Source: Psococerastis gibbosa (taxonomy: Eukaryota > Arthropoda > Insecta > Psocodea > Psocidae). Taken from it: a stretch of DNA of 64,000 nt. Under the pieces are notes generated by a model. The model was not told where the DNA came from. It did not search any database and saw only the letters and a program-made list of their open reading frames with translations. The position numbers and the translations under genes were made by a program. Below, one piece after another: positions 12,854-24,003 of this stretch (position 1 is its first letter; every line of letters begins with the position of its first letter). The stretch covers positions 23,393,089 to 23,457,088 of the forward strand of contig OZ020488.1 of assembly GCA_963971405.1 (NCBI GenBank), in the 5' to 3' direction.

Positions 12854-14316
12854 TAATAATATACTATTCTGAAGAAAAATGCAACTGCTACAATTCGGCT
12901 ATGCTATGTGCGTGCTCTGGGCAACTTGGGGCAATTTTCAATTTAGCCCTGGGTCGCCATGGCAACCGAGTCAGGCAAAAGTTAAGAAGATCGTTCGCAC
13001 CATTGAAAAGGTGTACACAACTTTTCTCTTATGGACCTTGCAATGCAATTCATGCCATATGCATTTTTACATGGGCAGCGGGGCAGCGCCCCAAAAATGA
13101 CTTTAAATGTTTCGTATTGATAATAACGTTGAATATTGGTATTTTTTTAAAATCATAATTATAAGAGTTATTTTTGAGAAGAGTTTCACTATTTTGTCAT
13201 GACTGATGATTATTATAAAATTTTTCAAAGAAGAATTTTTGACTAGGGAAGTCAGGTTCTGCCCAACGGGCAGGCAGGGTAATGTAAACAAATATTACAA
13301 AAATGTAAAGAGCGAGTGATAGACTTGTTTGCTACATCGAAATGCCGAAGAATCTATTTGATATTCAAGTAGTGGTAAGTTATATGCTATTACTTTATTA
13401 CAATTCGTTGCCCCACCATTTTGATACACCACGAGCCGCCACTGAACATCATTATCATAAGTCATTGGAAATTCTAAAGATGATAAACAAAGACAAACAA
13501 ATAACGTGGCTAAATCTCCAAAGTGTCGTTGTTGAAGGGAAAGTGATAGGAATCTATAAAAACATCCGATGTTGTTGACTGTTGAATGAATTTATTCTCA
13601 CCGCCTTCTTTAATTTAAAAGAATCCGCGTTCTTTGGTATAAGCTAGGTTCTTCTGCAATTTTAGACTGTACTAATATTGAGTTTTCCAGTAGTATTTTA
13701 TATTTCGCGTCTTATCCAATTGGCTCATTTTCCTCTTATAATGAGATATCCCACGAGCTTCAAACGCCAAGAAGCAAAAATAATGCCCCCCCCCCCTTTA
13801 AGCCATTCAAAATGATCCAAATGTAGCCCGAGATACGACGAAAACATGGAATTCCAATAGTGGCGTAGATAGTGGCGAGACCAGATCGCCTCTAACCATC
13901 AACTTCTTGCCGCGATCTGATGACGCGACGTTGAATTAATTTGTGCCATTTACCTTTAATTTGGATCCCCAAGTAGTCCTAATGGCTCTTCGCTTATCAT
14001 AATTTTTTGGATCTGAATGAACCAGCACAAGAACCAAAGGATTCGATTCATTGCATTCAGGATCTTTCATGAGAAAGCGGAAGTCTGCAAGGTCGATCAA
14101 CCGCGATCGATCGTCGGGCGGGAGTACGTGTCGGTCATAAGGCGCTGAAAGGCTGGAGGCATTCTCAGGCAGGATGAGTAGGTACCCCGGAGGCTCTGCC
14201 GCGTAGAAAGGAGGCCCAGGACAGCCCGAGTGTTTCCATAGTAACAGACAAACCGTCATGAGTAGAAGTAGAACAGCCAACTGGACGCAGCTGCCATGGC
14301 GCCTTTTTTCGAACAT
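10439..14316 (-). CDS. GT31 beta-1,3-glycosyltransferase (galactosyl/GlcNAc type), 3 exons, 343 aa
   Basis: Type II Golgi enzyme expected to transfer galactose or a related sugar in beta-1,3 linkage from a UDP-sugar. Coding exons on the minus strand are 14316-13954, 12709-12543 and 10940-10439. Splice sites are GT/AG and the phases fit (0, then 2), giving 343 aa, the usual GT31 length. Visible parts are a short cytosolic tail, a membrane anchor at residues 10-27, RRAIRTTWG at 109-117, FMLG at 124-127, an EN...DIVQ...F.DAYRNMTYKH block in exon 2, the metal-binding TDDD of YVLKTDDDVF at 178-187, YPPYCQGW near 240-247, and IDDVFVTG near 271-278 where the family often has EDV. The first ATG lies one base after a good acceptor (ttcacag), so a non-coding 5' exon further upstream is likely. 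Donor and acceptor sugars cannot be told from sequence, so no symbol is given. Confidence 0.9.
11960..12108 (-). repeat. SINE-like repeat, family B
   Basis: The minus-strand reading GTGCGAGTCTCTACACATC..GCGATCGGTGACCTGTCG..TACAGAGGCGACTGAAGAGG, ending in a run of A, is shared with 19328-19510, 19765-19945, 21223-21405 and (plus strand) 47978-48163. Fuller copies begin CTTCGATGGC.TGGTGGTA.CGTGC, an A-box-like start, so a tRNA origin is likely. Confidence 0.65.
12739..13444. mobile_element. hAT-type non-autonomous element, 706 bp
   Basis: The ends are CAGTGGCGGCTCGT and its reverse complement. The element is flanked by a perfect 8-bp duplication, AACATCAT, at 12731-12738 and 13445-13452. Length of duplication and CAGTGGCG tips are typical of hAT. 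No transposase reading frame is visible, and an ATT/AAT microsatellite lies inside at about 12815-12860. It sits in intron 1 of the glycosyltransferase gene, and its left edge is only 29 bp upstream of the exon 2 acceptor. Confidence 0.85.
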
Positions 14317-16307
14317 GCTGTGAACAATAAAAAGATACTAGGAATATACTGCGTTTTTTGGCTTATGATTAATTTCTCTTAATGAACAGAAATTATATTT
14401 GCCACTTCAAAGGAAAGCAAAATGTAAGACAAAAATTAATTTGCTTTGAACTCTTCTAACTCGTTTATTTTACACACTCATGTACTACAATATGAATACC
14501 TCAGTTCGTACAAAAACCTTGATACACAACTATAGCTTTCAATCAAACATCCCGACAATCAATTACCTTACCCACACCCTCAAACACATGCCATATCAAA
14601 CTGTTTTAGACAGTCCCTATGGGAAACTGAGGGCAGTTTGCCATACCATCATCACCACCACCACATATCTCAAACCCCACCTAACGGAGCAAACGTCCGG
14701 AAGAATCCCGCGCCTTAAAAAATAAGCATAAATATCTCAGTTCGTTCAAAATCTCAACTTTAATTGCTAAGCTGCACTAATTCCAATTTTATAAATCATC
14801 TTCCCATCAGCATTAGACTTCGTGTTAAGACTGTTAGCCGGGAGGTATCCCTCCACTTCAGCTAATGGGAATGATAAAGACAAAGTCAAAGGGGAAGCTA
14901 AATAGAAGTTACACACACATATAACTTGCTGCTTGTACTGCAAGATACACCCAAAGTCAAAGATTATATGTGAGAATTGCGTGACTCGCACCTTCAGGAG
15001 TCCAAATTTCCCCTTCATTCCCCCTTCAAGCATGGCACCGAGTAAATTGCAGCATTGAGTTATTGCAAAAGCAACATGAAAAGGTTGACGGTAGAAAATG
15101 GATTAAAAGGTGAGAGAAATTTTGAAGGCATGCTGGCGGGTAAAATGTAGTTAAATAGGAGGGGGGGGGGGGGGGGGTTCAACCAGTCAACCACCTCTTC
15201 CTTCCGTTTCGTTTGACCTTTCGCAAGAAATTTATCATGACGGCCATTCAGAAGGCACGTAAAACATTCATGCCGTGTAGGGGAGTAGTATAAGGGTGCT
15301 TTCACGAAATGCAACACATGGACTTGTCCATGTCCATGTCCAAGCCATGATCACAGTGACGTATCCAAGTTACAATTTTACAATTTTCCCAATTTCCAGG
15401 TTAGTTAGTCCACTACTCCAACCTATGGCAAACATCTATCATTGGGACTCTTGTTGAGTGGAACAACCATTCTAATACAATAGTAGGGTCGTTAGTATAG
15501 AAGTTTCTACCCGACCACGATGGGATGAGATTTGGAACACCGAGTTTATTCGATTTTTAGTTGAATTCTACCAGCAACCAACTGCTTACCGCTCACTGCA
15601 AATCTGGCAAATTATGCATTACAACAACTCACATTAGATAATTTTGTCTTACATGATCGCCACATACTGCACCTATCAACATTGCTTAAAATTTAGCCTA
15701 CAGTGCTGATAAAGTAATACGGACAATATGACTATAACAGTATTAGCCTGCACTATACGCAGTAGACAACTACTCACCGGTAGAAATGATAATTAAAGAC
15801 GTTCATATTTCAAGGACAAGCCAACAACCGGGCCCCAACAGGTATTCAGGAGCAACTAACGTTCAATAGGCAAAGTATGGTGAATTTTATTTAAAAATAA
15901 GCCCTTAAATATTACTAATAAACCGTTCTGGTCAAACATTGCGTTTCAGAAGAAGAAAAAAAAATCAATTTCACGTAAATTAATCAAAAGATGTTTCGCT
16001 GCCAGTATGCATGCCGAAACAGTATAATTCATGAGTGACGTATAACAGTCACGAGTTGTAACTAATTCATGGTGACGACGAGGCTTCAGTGCTCCAGTGC
16101 TGGCCAAAAATCCTGGAACGAACACGTTTATCGCTTTTCCTACAAAAGTGTATAAAACTCTACTAGATATTGTAGCATAGTAGCTACCATACGCTTTCAC
16201 TAAAAACCTTGGAAATTGGATCTGTGGTTTCAAGAGGACGACCTGAAGACGGATGTGACATGACTGGAATAAAACTATTACAACACTCACGAATTTTCTG
16301 CTTCTTA
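14317..16307. other. Upstream side of the glycosyltransferase gene; no gene seen
   Basis: Probably contains the 5' UTR exon implied by the acceptor before the ATG, but I could not place it. A G-run lies at about 15161-15177. Confidence 0.45.
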
Positions 16308-17160
16308 AAGAACCGGTCCGAATTTACTCGAACATGCTTTCCAATTTATCAAAATTAGCAGACAGAGAAAAAGTATAATTTCATGGTAAATAATTTTCCT
16401 ATGGTATCGATGAACAGACAGACAGACATACAGACAGACAGCGGCAGACAAACATTTAGTAAAAAAACACTTTTTTGGGTTCCTTGTACCTCAAAACGTG
16501 TAAATCCGTTGAAATCTCGGAATCGAAAATTTCGACCATCACAAAGCTTTCCTTATTTCCTATACTACGTATAAATTAGAAAGTAATAATAATTAATTAT
16601 ATATAATAAATAATAATATATATATATTGTGATAGTCAGTTCAAAGCTTATTATTGTTTCTGTCTGCAATTGTATTTACTTTGCCATGAGCACAACACCA
16701 GGCTCGATATGCAGTATGATTAGTATGAACAGTAATTCATATGTAAATAGCTTAGAGCTTTCCTGTTTATAAGTTAATATAAGGAAAGCTTTATCGTGAT
16801 GGTCACGTTTTGAGATCCCAGAAATAAAAAAAAGTGTTTTTTTTGTTTACGAAATGTCTGCCTTTCTGTTTCAAACTAGTCGATGAATTTTTGTGAAATT
16901 TGGCATATAGTTTCCCAAAAATTATATCTCGGGAACGTTTTTTGGGGGGTTTACCAACGTTTTTTTTTTAATTGACGGATATTATAATCGTTATCGATGT
17001 AAACAAAATCCAATAAGTCGCTTCCCCTTAATAGTTTGGTTCTGAGGGCAAAATAATATAAACACTCAATTTTCATGAAAAATAACTATAGAATAATTTT
17101 TCTGCAGAGCCTTTATATCGATACTTTTCTACTTCAGGCATGGTTTTAGGTGCTAAATCG
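16308..17160. repeat. Dispersed repeat family G with (GACA)n
   Basis: Begins AACCGGTCCGAATTTACTCG, includes a GACAGACAGACA microsatellite (about 16413-16450) and AAGCTTTCCTTATTTCC, which returns inverted at about 16780. It ends with TTTTTCTGCAGAGCCTTTAT and CAGGCATGGTTTTAGGTG. Related stretches are 1-230, 459-520, 20030-20095 and 24440-24650. Confidence 0.6.
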
Positions 17161-17639
17161 AGCAGCAAAATGTAGCAAGTGTGGGACTCGAACCAAAAAC
17201 CTTTCGGGATAAAGTCGGAGTCTAGGTACATGTCCTGACTTGTACCGGTTCTTTCAGACGCGTTTATGTACAGTACACATTGTGCAATATGCGTTGTAAA
17301 AGTAGTCATGAGGGGGCACATCAGTTTTTGTCTACTGACGTAAAAAAATAAAAAATACACGAAGAATTATTATTAGTATGATCATAAAGTAATGAATAAA
17401 TCATTACCTAGCTTATACTGTTCAGTACTGTACTAGACTTATCGTACCCATGAATCAAAGAAAATACTATGTGTACACTCCGATGTGCCATGTATCAAGA
17501 TTTTGTTTTGGATGTATCCAAACTTTACAAAAATAAAATAAATAAAACAAACGCATACACATTTTGTTTTTTGAGATTCCAGAACGCAAATAAAACAGAT
17601 GGGTTCTACGTTAAATACAAACTGAGGGGTGGAAAGACT

Positions 17640-17970
17640 TAAAAGTGTAAAAATCAAACAACTCATGAAATATCAATCATAGAGCTGTCAAAAACATCAG
17701 CTGCAGCCTGATCGGATGATCAGGCTGCAGGACCAACAGAATCAATTTTTCTGATTTTTTTTTTTTATACACGATATCGAGGAAGGAGTTCAAGAACTGG
17801 GGTCCATGGGCGTTGGTGAAGGCCAGGTTTCATGTATCGAAATGTAGGGGAGCATTTCTGCTAATTTTACGACTCAATGCTCGATATTTTCGGTGAAAAT
17901 TGACTTTGTACAAAAAAACACGTAGTGGAGGTACTCCGATTTGTTCTTAACCTTGGGCTTCTGCAATTGC
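17640..17970. repeat. Foldback repeat family F (ATCTCATGAAATATCAA ... AGCATTTCTGCTAAT), copy 1
   Basis: Left block CAACTCATGAAATATCAATC and right block GGAGCATTTCTGCTAATTT, followed by GACTTTGTACAAAAAAACAC. Related copies lie at about 18395-18680 and 47508-47900, with parts at 6340-6640 and 58020-58200. A 30-bp perfect palindrome (17701-17730) sits inside this copy. Confidence 0.6.
17701..17730. repeat. Perfect palindrome CTGCAGCCTGATC / GATCAGGCTGCAG
   Basis: 13-bp arms with a 4-base centre. The arm equals the outer tip of the MITE at 40940-41167, as if that element had lost everything but its ends. Confidence 0.75.
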
Positions 17971-18394
17971 CTTTTGGGTGGGATAGGATAACAAAAACAG
18001 TGAAGCGGCATTGTCCCGTTATTATATAAATTGCCCAGAAGGAGGCTTTGGTATTAGTGAAGAAGTTTCCGCCGTATACTTTACTTACGCAGCGGGAACT
18101 GGAATCCAAAGGAAGCTGCCATGTTTTTTCTTATTATATGGATAACATATGTAAAGTAAAACTATACGAAGTATTTTTTAATTCTTACAAAGTTATTAGA
18201 ACGCTAATTTTCTTATTCAAATGCATGACGGAATCCTTCGGATTCTACTTTCCAAATTGCATAGCTTCACCAATGATGACGAGAGCGCTATTAAGCGGGG
18301 TCAAGCTTGCTACAAAACAATTTGTTTCTAATTTCTATATGCTGAGAAACTAGGCGTTACTTCTAATTTGAAACTAGATTTTATTTTAGCTTAA

Positions 18395-18680
18395 ATCAAA
18401 TATCTCATGAAATATCAACTGTAGAGCCTACAACAATAGCAGGACAAAAGGAGAACATTTTCCGAGCATTTTGATACATGATATGTACCCCTGTACCACT
18501 TTTTCTATACTGAAGGCTACATGTCATATACAGTATATCAAATTGTTGAGGAGCATTTCTGCTAATATAAAAGATATTTATTTTTTATGGCTCTACAATA
18601 GATATTTCCTGTGAAAATCGACTTTGTGCAAAAAACGTGTAGTGGGGTACTCAGACTTTCTCTTAAATATTGCATTTAAA
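18395..18680. repeat. Foldback repeat family F, copy 2
   Basis: AAATATCTCATGAAATATCAAC at the left, CATTTTGATACATGATATGT in the middle, and GGAGCATTTCTGCTAATAT and GACTTTGTGCAAAAAACGTG at the right. Confidence 0.6.
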
Positions 18681-19327
18681 AACTCGTACTGTATTTTAAA
18701 GCAGGTCACTGATAAATAAATAAATAAATTTCTGTTAAATTGTACAATCAAGTAATCAACGAGTAATCGACAAGATAGTATAGAGTGAAATGGTCGAAAT
18801 ATCGCCAAAATCAGGTAGTTGTGTCATTGTGCCTACTGAAACCTTATTTATATATATTATATAAATATAATTCCTCTCTATTGATACAAGCAATAGGGAA
18901 TTGTAATTAACAATAATGGAGAGACTTACAATCACCAAAGCAGGGTGGCAACCCGTCAGAAATGGTAAGAAAGTGGAGTCCGGCCCACTTTCTCAGCTCT
19001 CAGCAACGTACTGAGGAGTGAGGACTACGTCTCAGCCGTCTCTGCCAGAAGCAGCCACCTGTGGGATGCGATCGATATCCACGCCAACGTAATTCATTGA
19101 GTCAAAAGAGCTTACCCTTTTGATGTCCCATTGCCGGAATAAACGGGTATTTTTAGCTAGCCGAGGTTGGCATTGTTAATAAATCAGGCATTTTCTAAAT
19201 TTACTGTATGGGTAACATCTCACCCCAGCACGAAATATTTTCGTAAGTCTTACATTCCAGTTAATTTCCAGTTGAGTGTAAGAGAAGATTTAATAACTTC
19301 GCGGGGGCGGGGTGCAATAGAGACATT

Positions 19328-19510
19328 GTTTTTTTTTTTTTTTTTTCTTTGAAAAAAAGATTAATCGCATATACAAGCAATTGAATGTACCGTATAAATG
19401 CGAACAACATAACCTCTTCCGTTGTCTCTGTAAGTAAGACCCGTGTTGAGTTAAGACAGGTCCCTGATCGCATGCTGTGAAGAGACTCGCACAAGTACGA
19501 GCACGATATC
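19328..19510 (-). repeat. SINE-like repeat, family B
   Basis: Poly-T at the left (the poly-A tail of the minus-strand copy) followed by the family B body, including GTGTTGAGTTAAGACAGGTC on the plus strand. Confidence 0.65.
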
Positions 19511-19764
19511 ACTACGAAGGTTATTTTTTTAAGTTTTTATCTTTTGATTTTTTTTACTTCGGTCACTTGGCTAAGCCAATAGCAAGCCGAGGTACAGCAC
19601 AAACATAGTTACTCCTAAATCGTGACTACATCGTCCAACTCCCTTGTAAGGCATTGCAGGACCGATGATACCCTTAGTTCATATACATATACAATGTACA
19701 TATATTATATGCGGTTTCAGCTACAGATATCGTATTATCATTGTTGATTGGTTTAGGTTACTCA

Positions 19765-19945
19765 CTTTTTTATTAAAAAAAAGATTATTCGCATACAAAC
19801 AATTCAATGAATGTATGCGAATAACCACTTAAGTCGCCTCTGTAGGTATAATACCTGTGTTGAGTTACGACAGGTCACCGATCGCATGATGTGTATAGAG
19901 ACTAGCTCAAGTAGGCTACGAACAAGCTACCATTAAGCCATCGAA
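19765..19945 (-). repeat. SINE-like repeat, family B
   Basis: Fullest type of copy: T/A-rich tail at the left, family body, and GCCATCGAAGTC at the right end, which read on the minus strand is the tRNA-like start. Confidence 0.65.
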
Positions 19946-20163
19946 GTCCTAAAGCTGAAGCATGTAGGTAGGTCTAATAAACGCATAATACACAATAAGT
20001 GGCGTAGCGTATGATTAATGGCAACTGAAGAACCGGTCCGAGTTTACTCGAACATACTTTCCAATTTTTAAATTAGTATTAGTAGATAGAGATAAGGCGG
20101 GTATTCCACGCATGTCAGTTTTTCATTGTTTGTGCATTAAAAATTGAGATTTTTGTGCGAGTC

Positions 20164-20459
20164 GAGTCGCATGTTCAAGAGCCATCGCCATAATAACCCT
20201 TACTTCCGCGAATCTTGACGAATGGCACTGTGAGTCTATCCCTCGCGGCTAGATCCATGCGTGGGCAGTCCCATAAAATGTGTTCCACTATTTCCGGTTG
20301 GCCACACTGATCGCAAGAGGCATAGTCCACAATTGACATTCGCTGCAGGTGACACTTCGTCCTGGTGTGTCCCAATGTCAGGCTGTCACCACGCCTCGTG
20401 ACAAAAATCATGAATGAAGAATAGTGGTTTTTGGGGAGACATACAGTATGTGTAGCCAA
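20164..20459 (-). pseudogene. LINE C-terminal fragment (RNase H tail and CCHC-like motif)
   Basis: The minus-strand frame contains RRGDSLTLGHTRTKCHL, then CDQCGQPEIVEHILWDCPR, the C..C....E...H.L..C motif that follows the RNase H region in Jockey/I-type non-LTR elements. Neither RT nor the rest of the element is present nearby, so this is a short relic. Confidence 0.7.
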
Positions 20460-21222
20460 TTATACCTACCAAAATTTAAAAAAGCTCACTCCAAATAAAC
20501 TAAATTTTTGTTTTCCAACTCATACAAGTGAAACATATCAAAAATATAGGCAGGATAGTGCTCTACAATAAAAGCCAGCACACACACACACAATACCTAC
20601 TACAATAATAAATGGACTGGTCACAGAACAATAAGGACAGACCTCGAGACGTGAAGTCAGCTGATGCCATCGGACAGCTAGTTGGATTGAGGGAGAGGTC
20701 AATGTGTGCGAGTGATCCATGTTCCATGAAGACCTAGACGCCTACGAAAGCGAACAACATTATTTAATAATCAATCGACGAATGTTGAAGCCATTTCGAT
20801 GGCACACTGTCAGAGACTACGACGGGTTATAGCCAATAGGGCACAGGTTAGAATGCTAATGAAGTAACGCAGCGTAATTTTTGAAGGACTTTTTATAGAC
20901 CCAGGTCTACTTATTGAGTATGTGCATTTGCAGCTTAAGGCAATTTTGAAATTGTTTACCATTAGACCTTTCAATTAGAATTGAATCACCCCTGCCATCG
21001 GTCTTTCTGCACACAATTGCAGGACATGTTCTTATTACAACCCTCTTTGGTAATACTGGCCCTTTATCTATTAACGAATATTCATTTGAGTACAAGGAGC
21101 GTGGATAATGGGCAACCCTGGATCACGCAAAAATGAGACAGTTTATATTAATTATTTAATTTGCAGCATAAGCTATAAATGTATTTTTTTAAATGGATTT
21201 TTTATGAACCCAGGCCTACTTA

Positions 21223-21405
21223 TTTTTATATTTCTTTTTTTAAAGGTTAATCACATACAAACAATTTAATGAATGCATCCGATTGACCTCTTCAGTCGCC
21301 TCTGTAGGTTAGTACCCGTGTTGAGTTACGACACGTCTCCGAGCGCATGGCTTGTTGAGACTCGCACAAGTACAAGCACGCTACCACCATGCCATCGAAG
21401 TCGAT
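21223..21405 (-). repeat. SINE-like repeat, family B
   Basis: T-run tail, then the body with GTTGAGTTACGACACGTCTC, and CATGCCATCGAAGTCG at the right end. Confidence 0.65.
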
Positions 21406-21412
21406 TATATAA

Positions 21413-21645
21413 GACTTATAGTGGCCCTCAGGTTCCTTGTCCAATGCCAACGACCCCATGGATTTCGGACATTATTTGTATTGTTTCCGTATGAATTTTT
21501 GGCCATTGGCAAACTGGTATACGTTCTCGATGTCAACCTACACCGGCTACAAGCGATAATGGCCAAGCTGAGACAAGCTTACCATTGACGCAATGAAACA
21601 AGCGAAAGCATGACTTAACCAAGTACAGATACGAGTCAGGGCACA
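21413..21645 (+). repeat. Dispersed repeat family C, copy 1
   Basis: A stretch of about 230 bp from CTTATAGTGGCCCTCAGG through CCATGGATTTCGGACATTAT to CAAGTACAGATACGAGTC. Other copies are 43555-43790 (plus), 56941-57345 (minus, split by the palindromic insertion) and part of 61318-61405. No coding content was recognised. Confidence 0.8.
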
Positions 21646-21649
21646 GGTT

Positions 21650-22468
21650 AACTAACATATCTTATCGATGAGTGTGAAAAAATGTGTGTAAACACAGACG
21701 AAGTTAAGAATATTTTAAGGAAACACAGGAATAAGTTGACCCTCTCTTTAGTCTATGGAGCGAGCGAGCCTGATTTCTGAACCAGACAAAGGGTACGTTA
21801 AGTTACCATATCTGGGTAAGATTAGTTTGGAGTTGGCCTGTTGGATTGGAGATAGGGGCGACAAGAATGTGTGGGGGTAGGAAAACCCGACACTCAGTCC
21901 GCCTTTGCCCAACATATAAACACCCACAGCCATGCCTCTGATTTCGATAATTTTAAGATCCTACATGTAGCCAACAAGGAGATTGGAGATAGGGGCGACA
22001 AGAATGTGTAGGGGTAGGAAAACCCGACACTCAGTCCGCCTTTGCCCAACATATAAACACCCACAGCCATGCCTCTGATTTCGATAATTTTAAGATCCTA
22101 CATGTAGTCAACAAGGGGAAACTTCTTGATAATTTAGAAACCATTGAGATTAGGGAAGCTATGGTTAAAAACAAAACGTTACTTAATGACATAACCTTTT
22201 TAAGTAGTTCCCCCTTGTTGGCGCTTCCATTGGTTAATGTTTAATTGTTAAATTTAAATTGTTCACTTTATGCGATGGTGTGTGTTATCCTGACAATGAG
22301 TTTTGTTTTGTTTTAGCTTGCATACCTTTTGTTTAATGTTTTCAATCGCACTTGACGATGGCGTGAGCCGAAACCGGTTGTGTATGTTTTAATTTTATTT
22401 TATTAAGTAAAACTATACAAAGTTATTACTTTTAACAATAAGTGACAGCAAGTTTTACAAAGTTACTA
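21650..22468 (+). pseudogene. Penelope-like element 3' part: GIY-YIG endonuclease tail and terminal region
   Basis: Frames in pieces read LRKHRNKLTLSLVYGAS and KGYVKLPYLGKISLELA (the RT-EN linker of Penelope-like elements), then DTQSAFAQHINTHSHASDFD and NFKILHVVNKGKLLDNLETI, ending in LLNDITFLSSSPLL and a stop near 22244. This is the C-terminal end of the GIY-YIG endonuclease. A 137-bp tandem duplication (21844-21980, 21981-22117) breaks the frame. A hammerhead-like motif follows at 22351-22380, and the element stops where an inverted-repeat MITE begins at 22469. Confidence 0.75.
21844..22117. repeat. Tandem duplication, 137-bp unit, inside the Penelope-like endonuclease
   Basis: Two direct copies starting GATTGGAGATAGGGGCG at 21844 and 21981 differ at only a few positions. 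The unit is not a multiple of three, so it shifts the reading frame. Confidence 0.9.
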
Positions 22469-22838
22469 AGGCGCCCATTCCATTGACCGGCTAGGGCTAT
22501 TTCCAAAAACAGTGACGCGGTAGCAGACCTTCAAAACTTAGGTAGCGTTTCCACCGACCTCGCATTGCAGAATTGACGGAAATGTTTATTTTCCTCTATG
22601 CCATAGTTAAAATTGATCAATGATCATACAGTAAAATCACAAACAAACAAACTAAAATTAAAAAATGGCTTCATGGGATATGTTAATTACAAACATTTTA
22701 ATAGATTTTCTATAAAAAGAAAAACAATAATTTCCGTCAATGTCATTTGAAATCTGCAATGCTACCTAAGTCTTGAATGTCTGCTACCACGTCACCGTTG
22801 TTGGAAATAGCCCTAGCCGGTCAATGGAATGGGCGCCT
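22469..22838. mobile_element. TIR element family M1, copy 1 (TA target)
   Basis: The tips AGGCGCCCATTCCATTGACC and complement are bordered by TA on both sides (22467-22468 and 22839-22840). Arms are over 90 bp and include CGGCTAGGGCTATTTCC and GTGACG.GGTAGCAGAC. The size and TA target fit a Tc1/mariner-type MITE (inferred). Confidence 0.85.
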
Positions 22839-22950
22839 TAGGAGAACTCATTTGGTTTCCAGGCGCGCTCGGTTCCCCCACCGGCGCGGCGGTGACTGCA
22901 AGTATGGCATGTTTACTGGAACAACATAATTTCGATTATCCTAGAATTTT

Positions 22951-23312
22951 CGTAGAAAATTAGCACCCCAAAATTTGATGTTTTTATTGACTTTTTATTT
23001 TTTCATTTAATTAACAAAGCAAGTCATTAAAGATTCGGCTCATGGAAGTTGTAGAAGACTGCTTCATGCATCATGTAATAGGAAATATTAAATTTCTGGT
23101 ACCTTAGTTCTTTCATAAATGCCAGAACGGACTAAAATTACGCGTATTCAGGGATTTTTGGAAGAACTACGAAACCGAAAAGTAAAAATACCCGATTATA
23201 TGACGCACAAAGTAGTCTTCTACAACTTAGATGAGCCAAATTTTTAATAACTATCTGAGTAAATTAAATAATAAATGAGAAGTATTTTATTTTGGGGTGC
23301 CAATTTTCTACG
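22951..23312. mobile_element. Fold-back element family M2, diverged copy
   Basis: Outer arms CGTAGAAAATTAGCACCCC and GGGGTGCCAATTTTCTACG, with inner matching blocks (CATGCATCATG / ATGACGCACAAAGTAGTC and others). It is related in layout to 24004-24377. Confidence 0.65.
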
Positions 23313-23629
23313 TGACATATCCTCTTAATATCCAAACCTTTCCATGTAGACTTGAAATTGAACACATGTTAGGCGGGTATTCCATATACGTACAACGTCA
23401 ATGAAAATTATGAAATTAAAGGACATTTCAATTTCTCATTGATGGCGGCCATTCCATATGTTTTTTTCAAAAATTGACAATTTTCAATTGAACGTATGCG
23501 CCAAATTTTTGAAATTTGTTTGTATTTGTTTCTTGAAATTGTATTTGTTTTCATCGTCGCCTTATGATTTAAACCGCATTATAATTTTTATACAGAAATG
23601 CTTTCTTTTTAGAGAAATCAATTAAAATA

Positions 23630-24002
23630 GTCCACCGACCGGCTAGGGCTATTTACAAAAACGGTGACGTAGTAGCAGACATTCAAGACTTAGGTGGCGA
23701 TTCCACCGATCTTGCATTGCAGAATGCTAATGAAATGTTTGTTTTCCTCTACGCCATAGTTAAAATTGATCAATGACAAACAATGACCAAACAAACAAAC
23801 TAAAATTAAAAAATGGCTTCATGGGATATGTTAATTACAAACATTTTAATATATTTCTATAAAAAGAAAAACAAACATTTCCGTCAATGTCATTTGCATT
23901 CTGCAATGCGAGATCGATGGAAACCCCGCCTAAGTCTTGAATGTCTGCTACCACGTCACCGTTTTTGTAAATAGCCCTAGCCGGTCGGTGGAATGGGCAC
24001 CT
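23630..24002. mobile_element. TIR element family M1, copy 2
   Basis: Same arms and interior as 22469-22838, including ATGGCTTCATGGGATATG. The left tip has lost a few terminal bases; the right tip reads GGTGGAATGGGCACCT. Confidence 0.85.
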
Positions 24003-24003
24003 A

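Noticed and set aside
15946-16290. 114-codon minus-strand frame
   Set aside because: Low-complexity Phe tail, no domain, no splice support; treated as chance.
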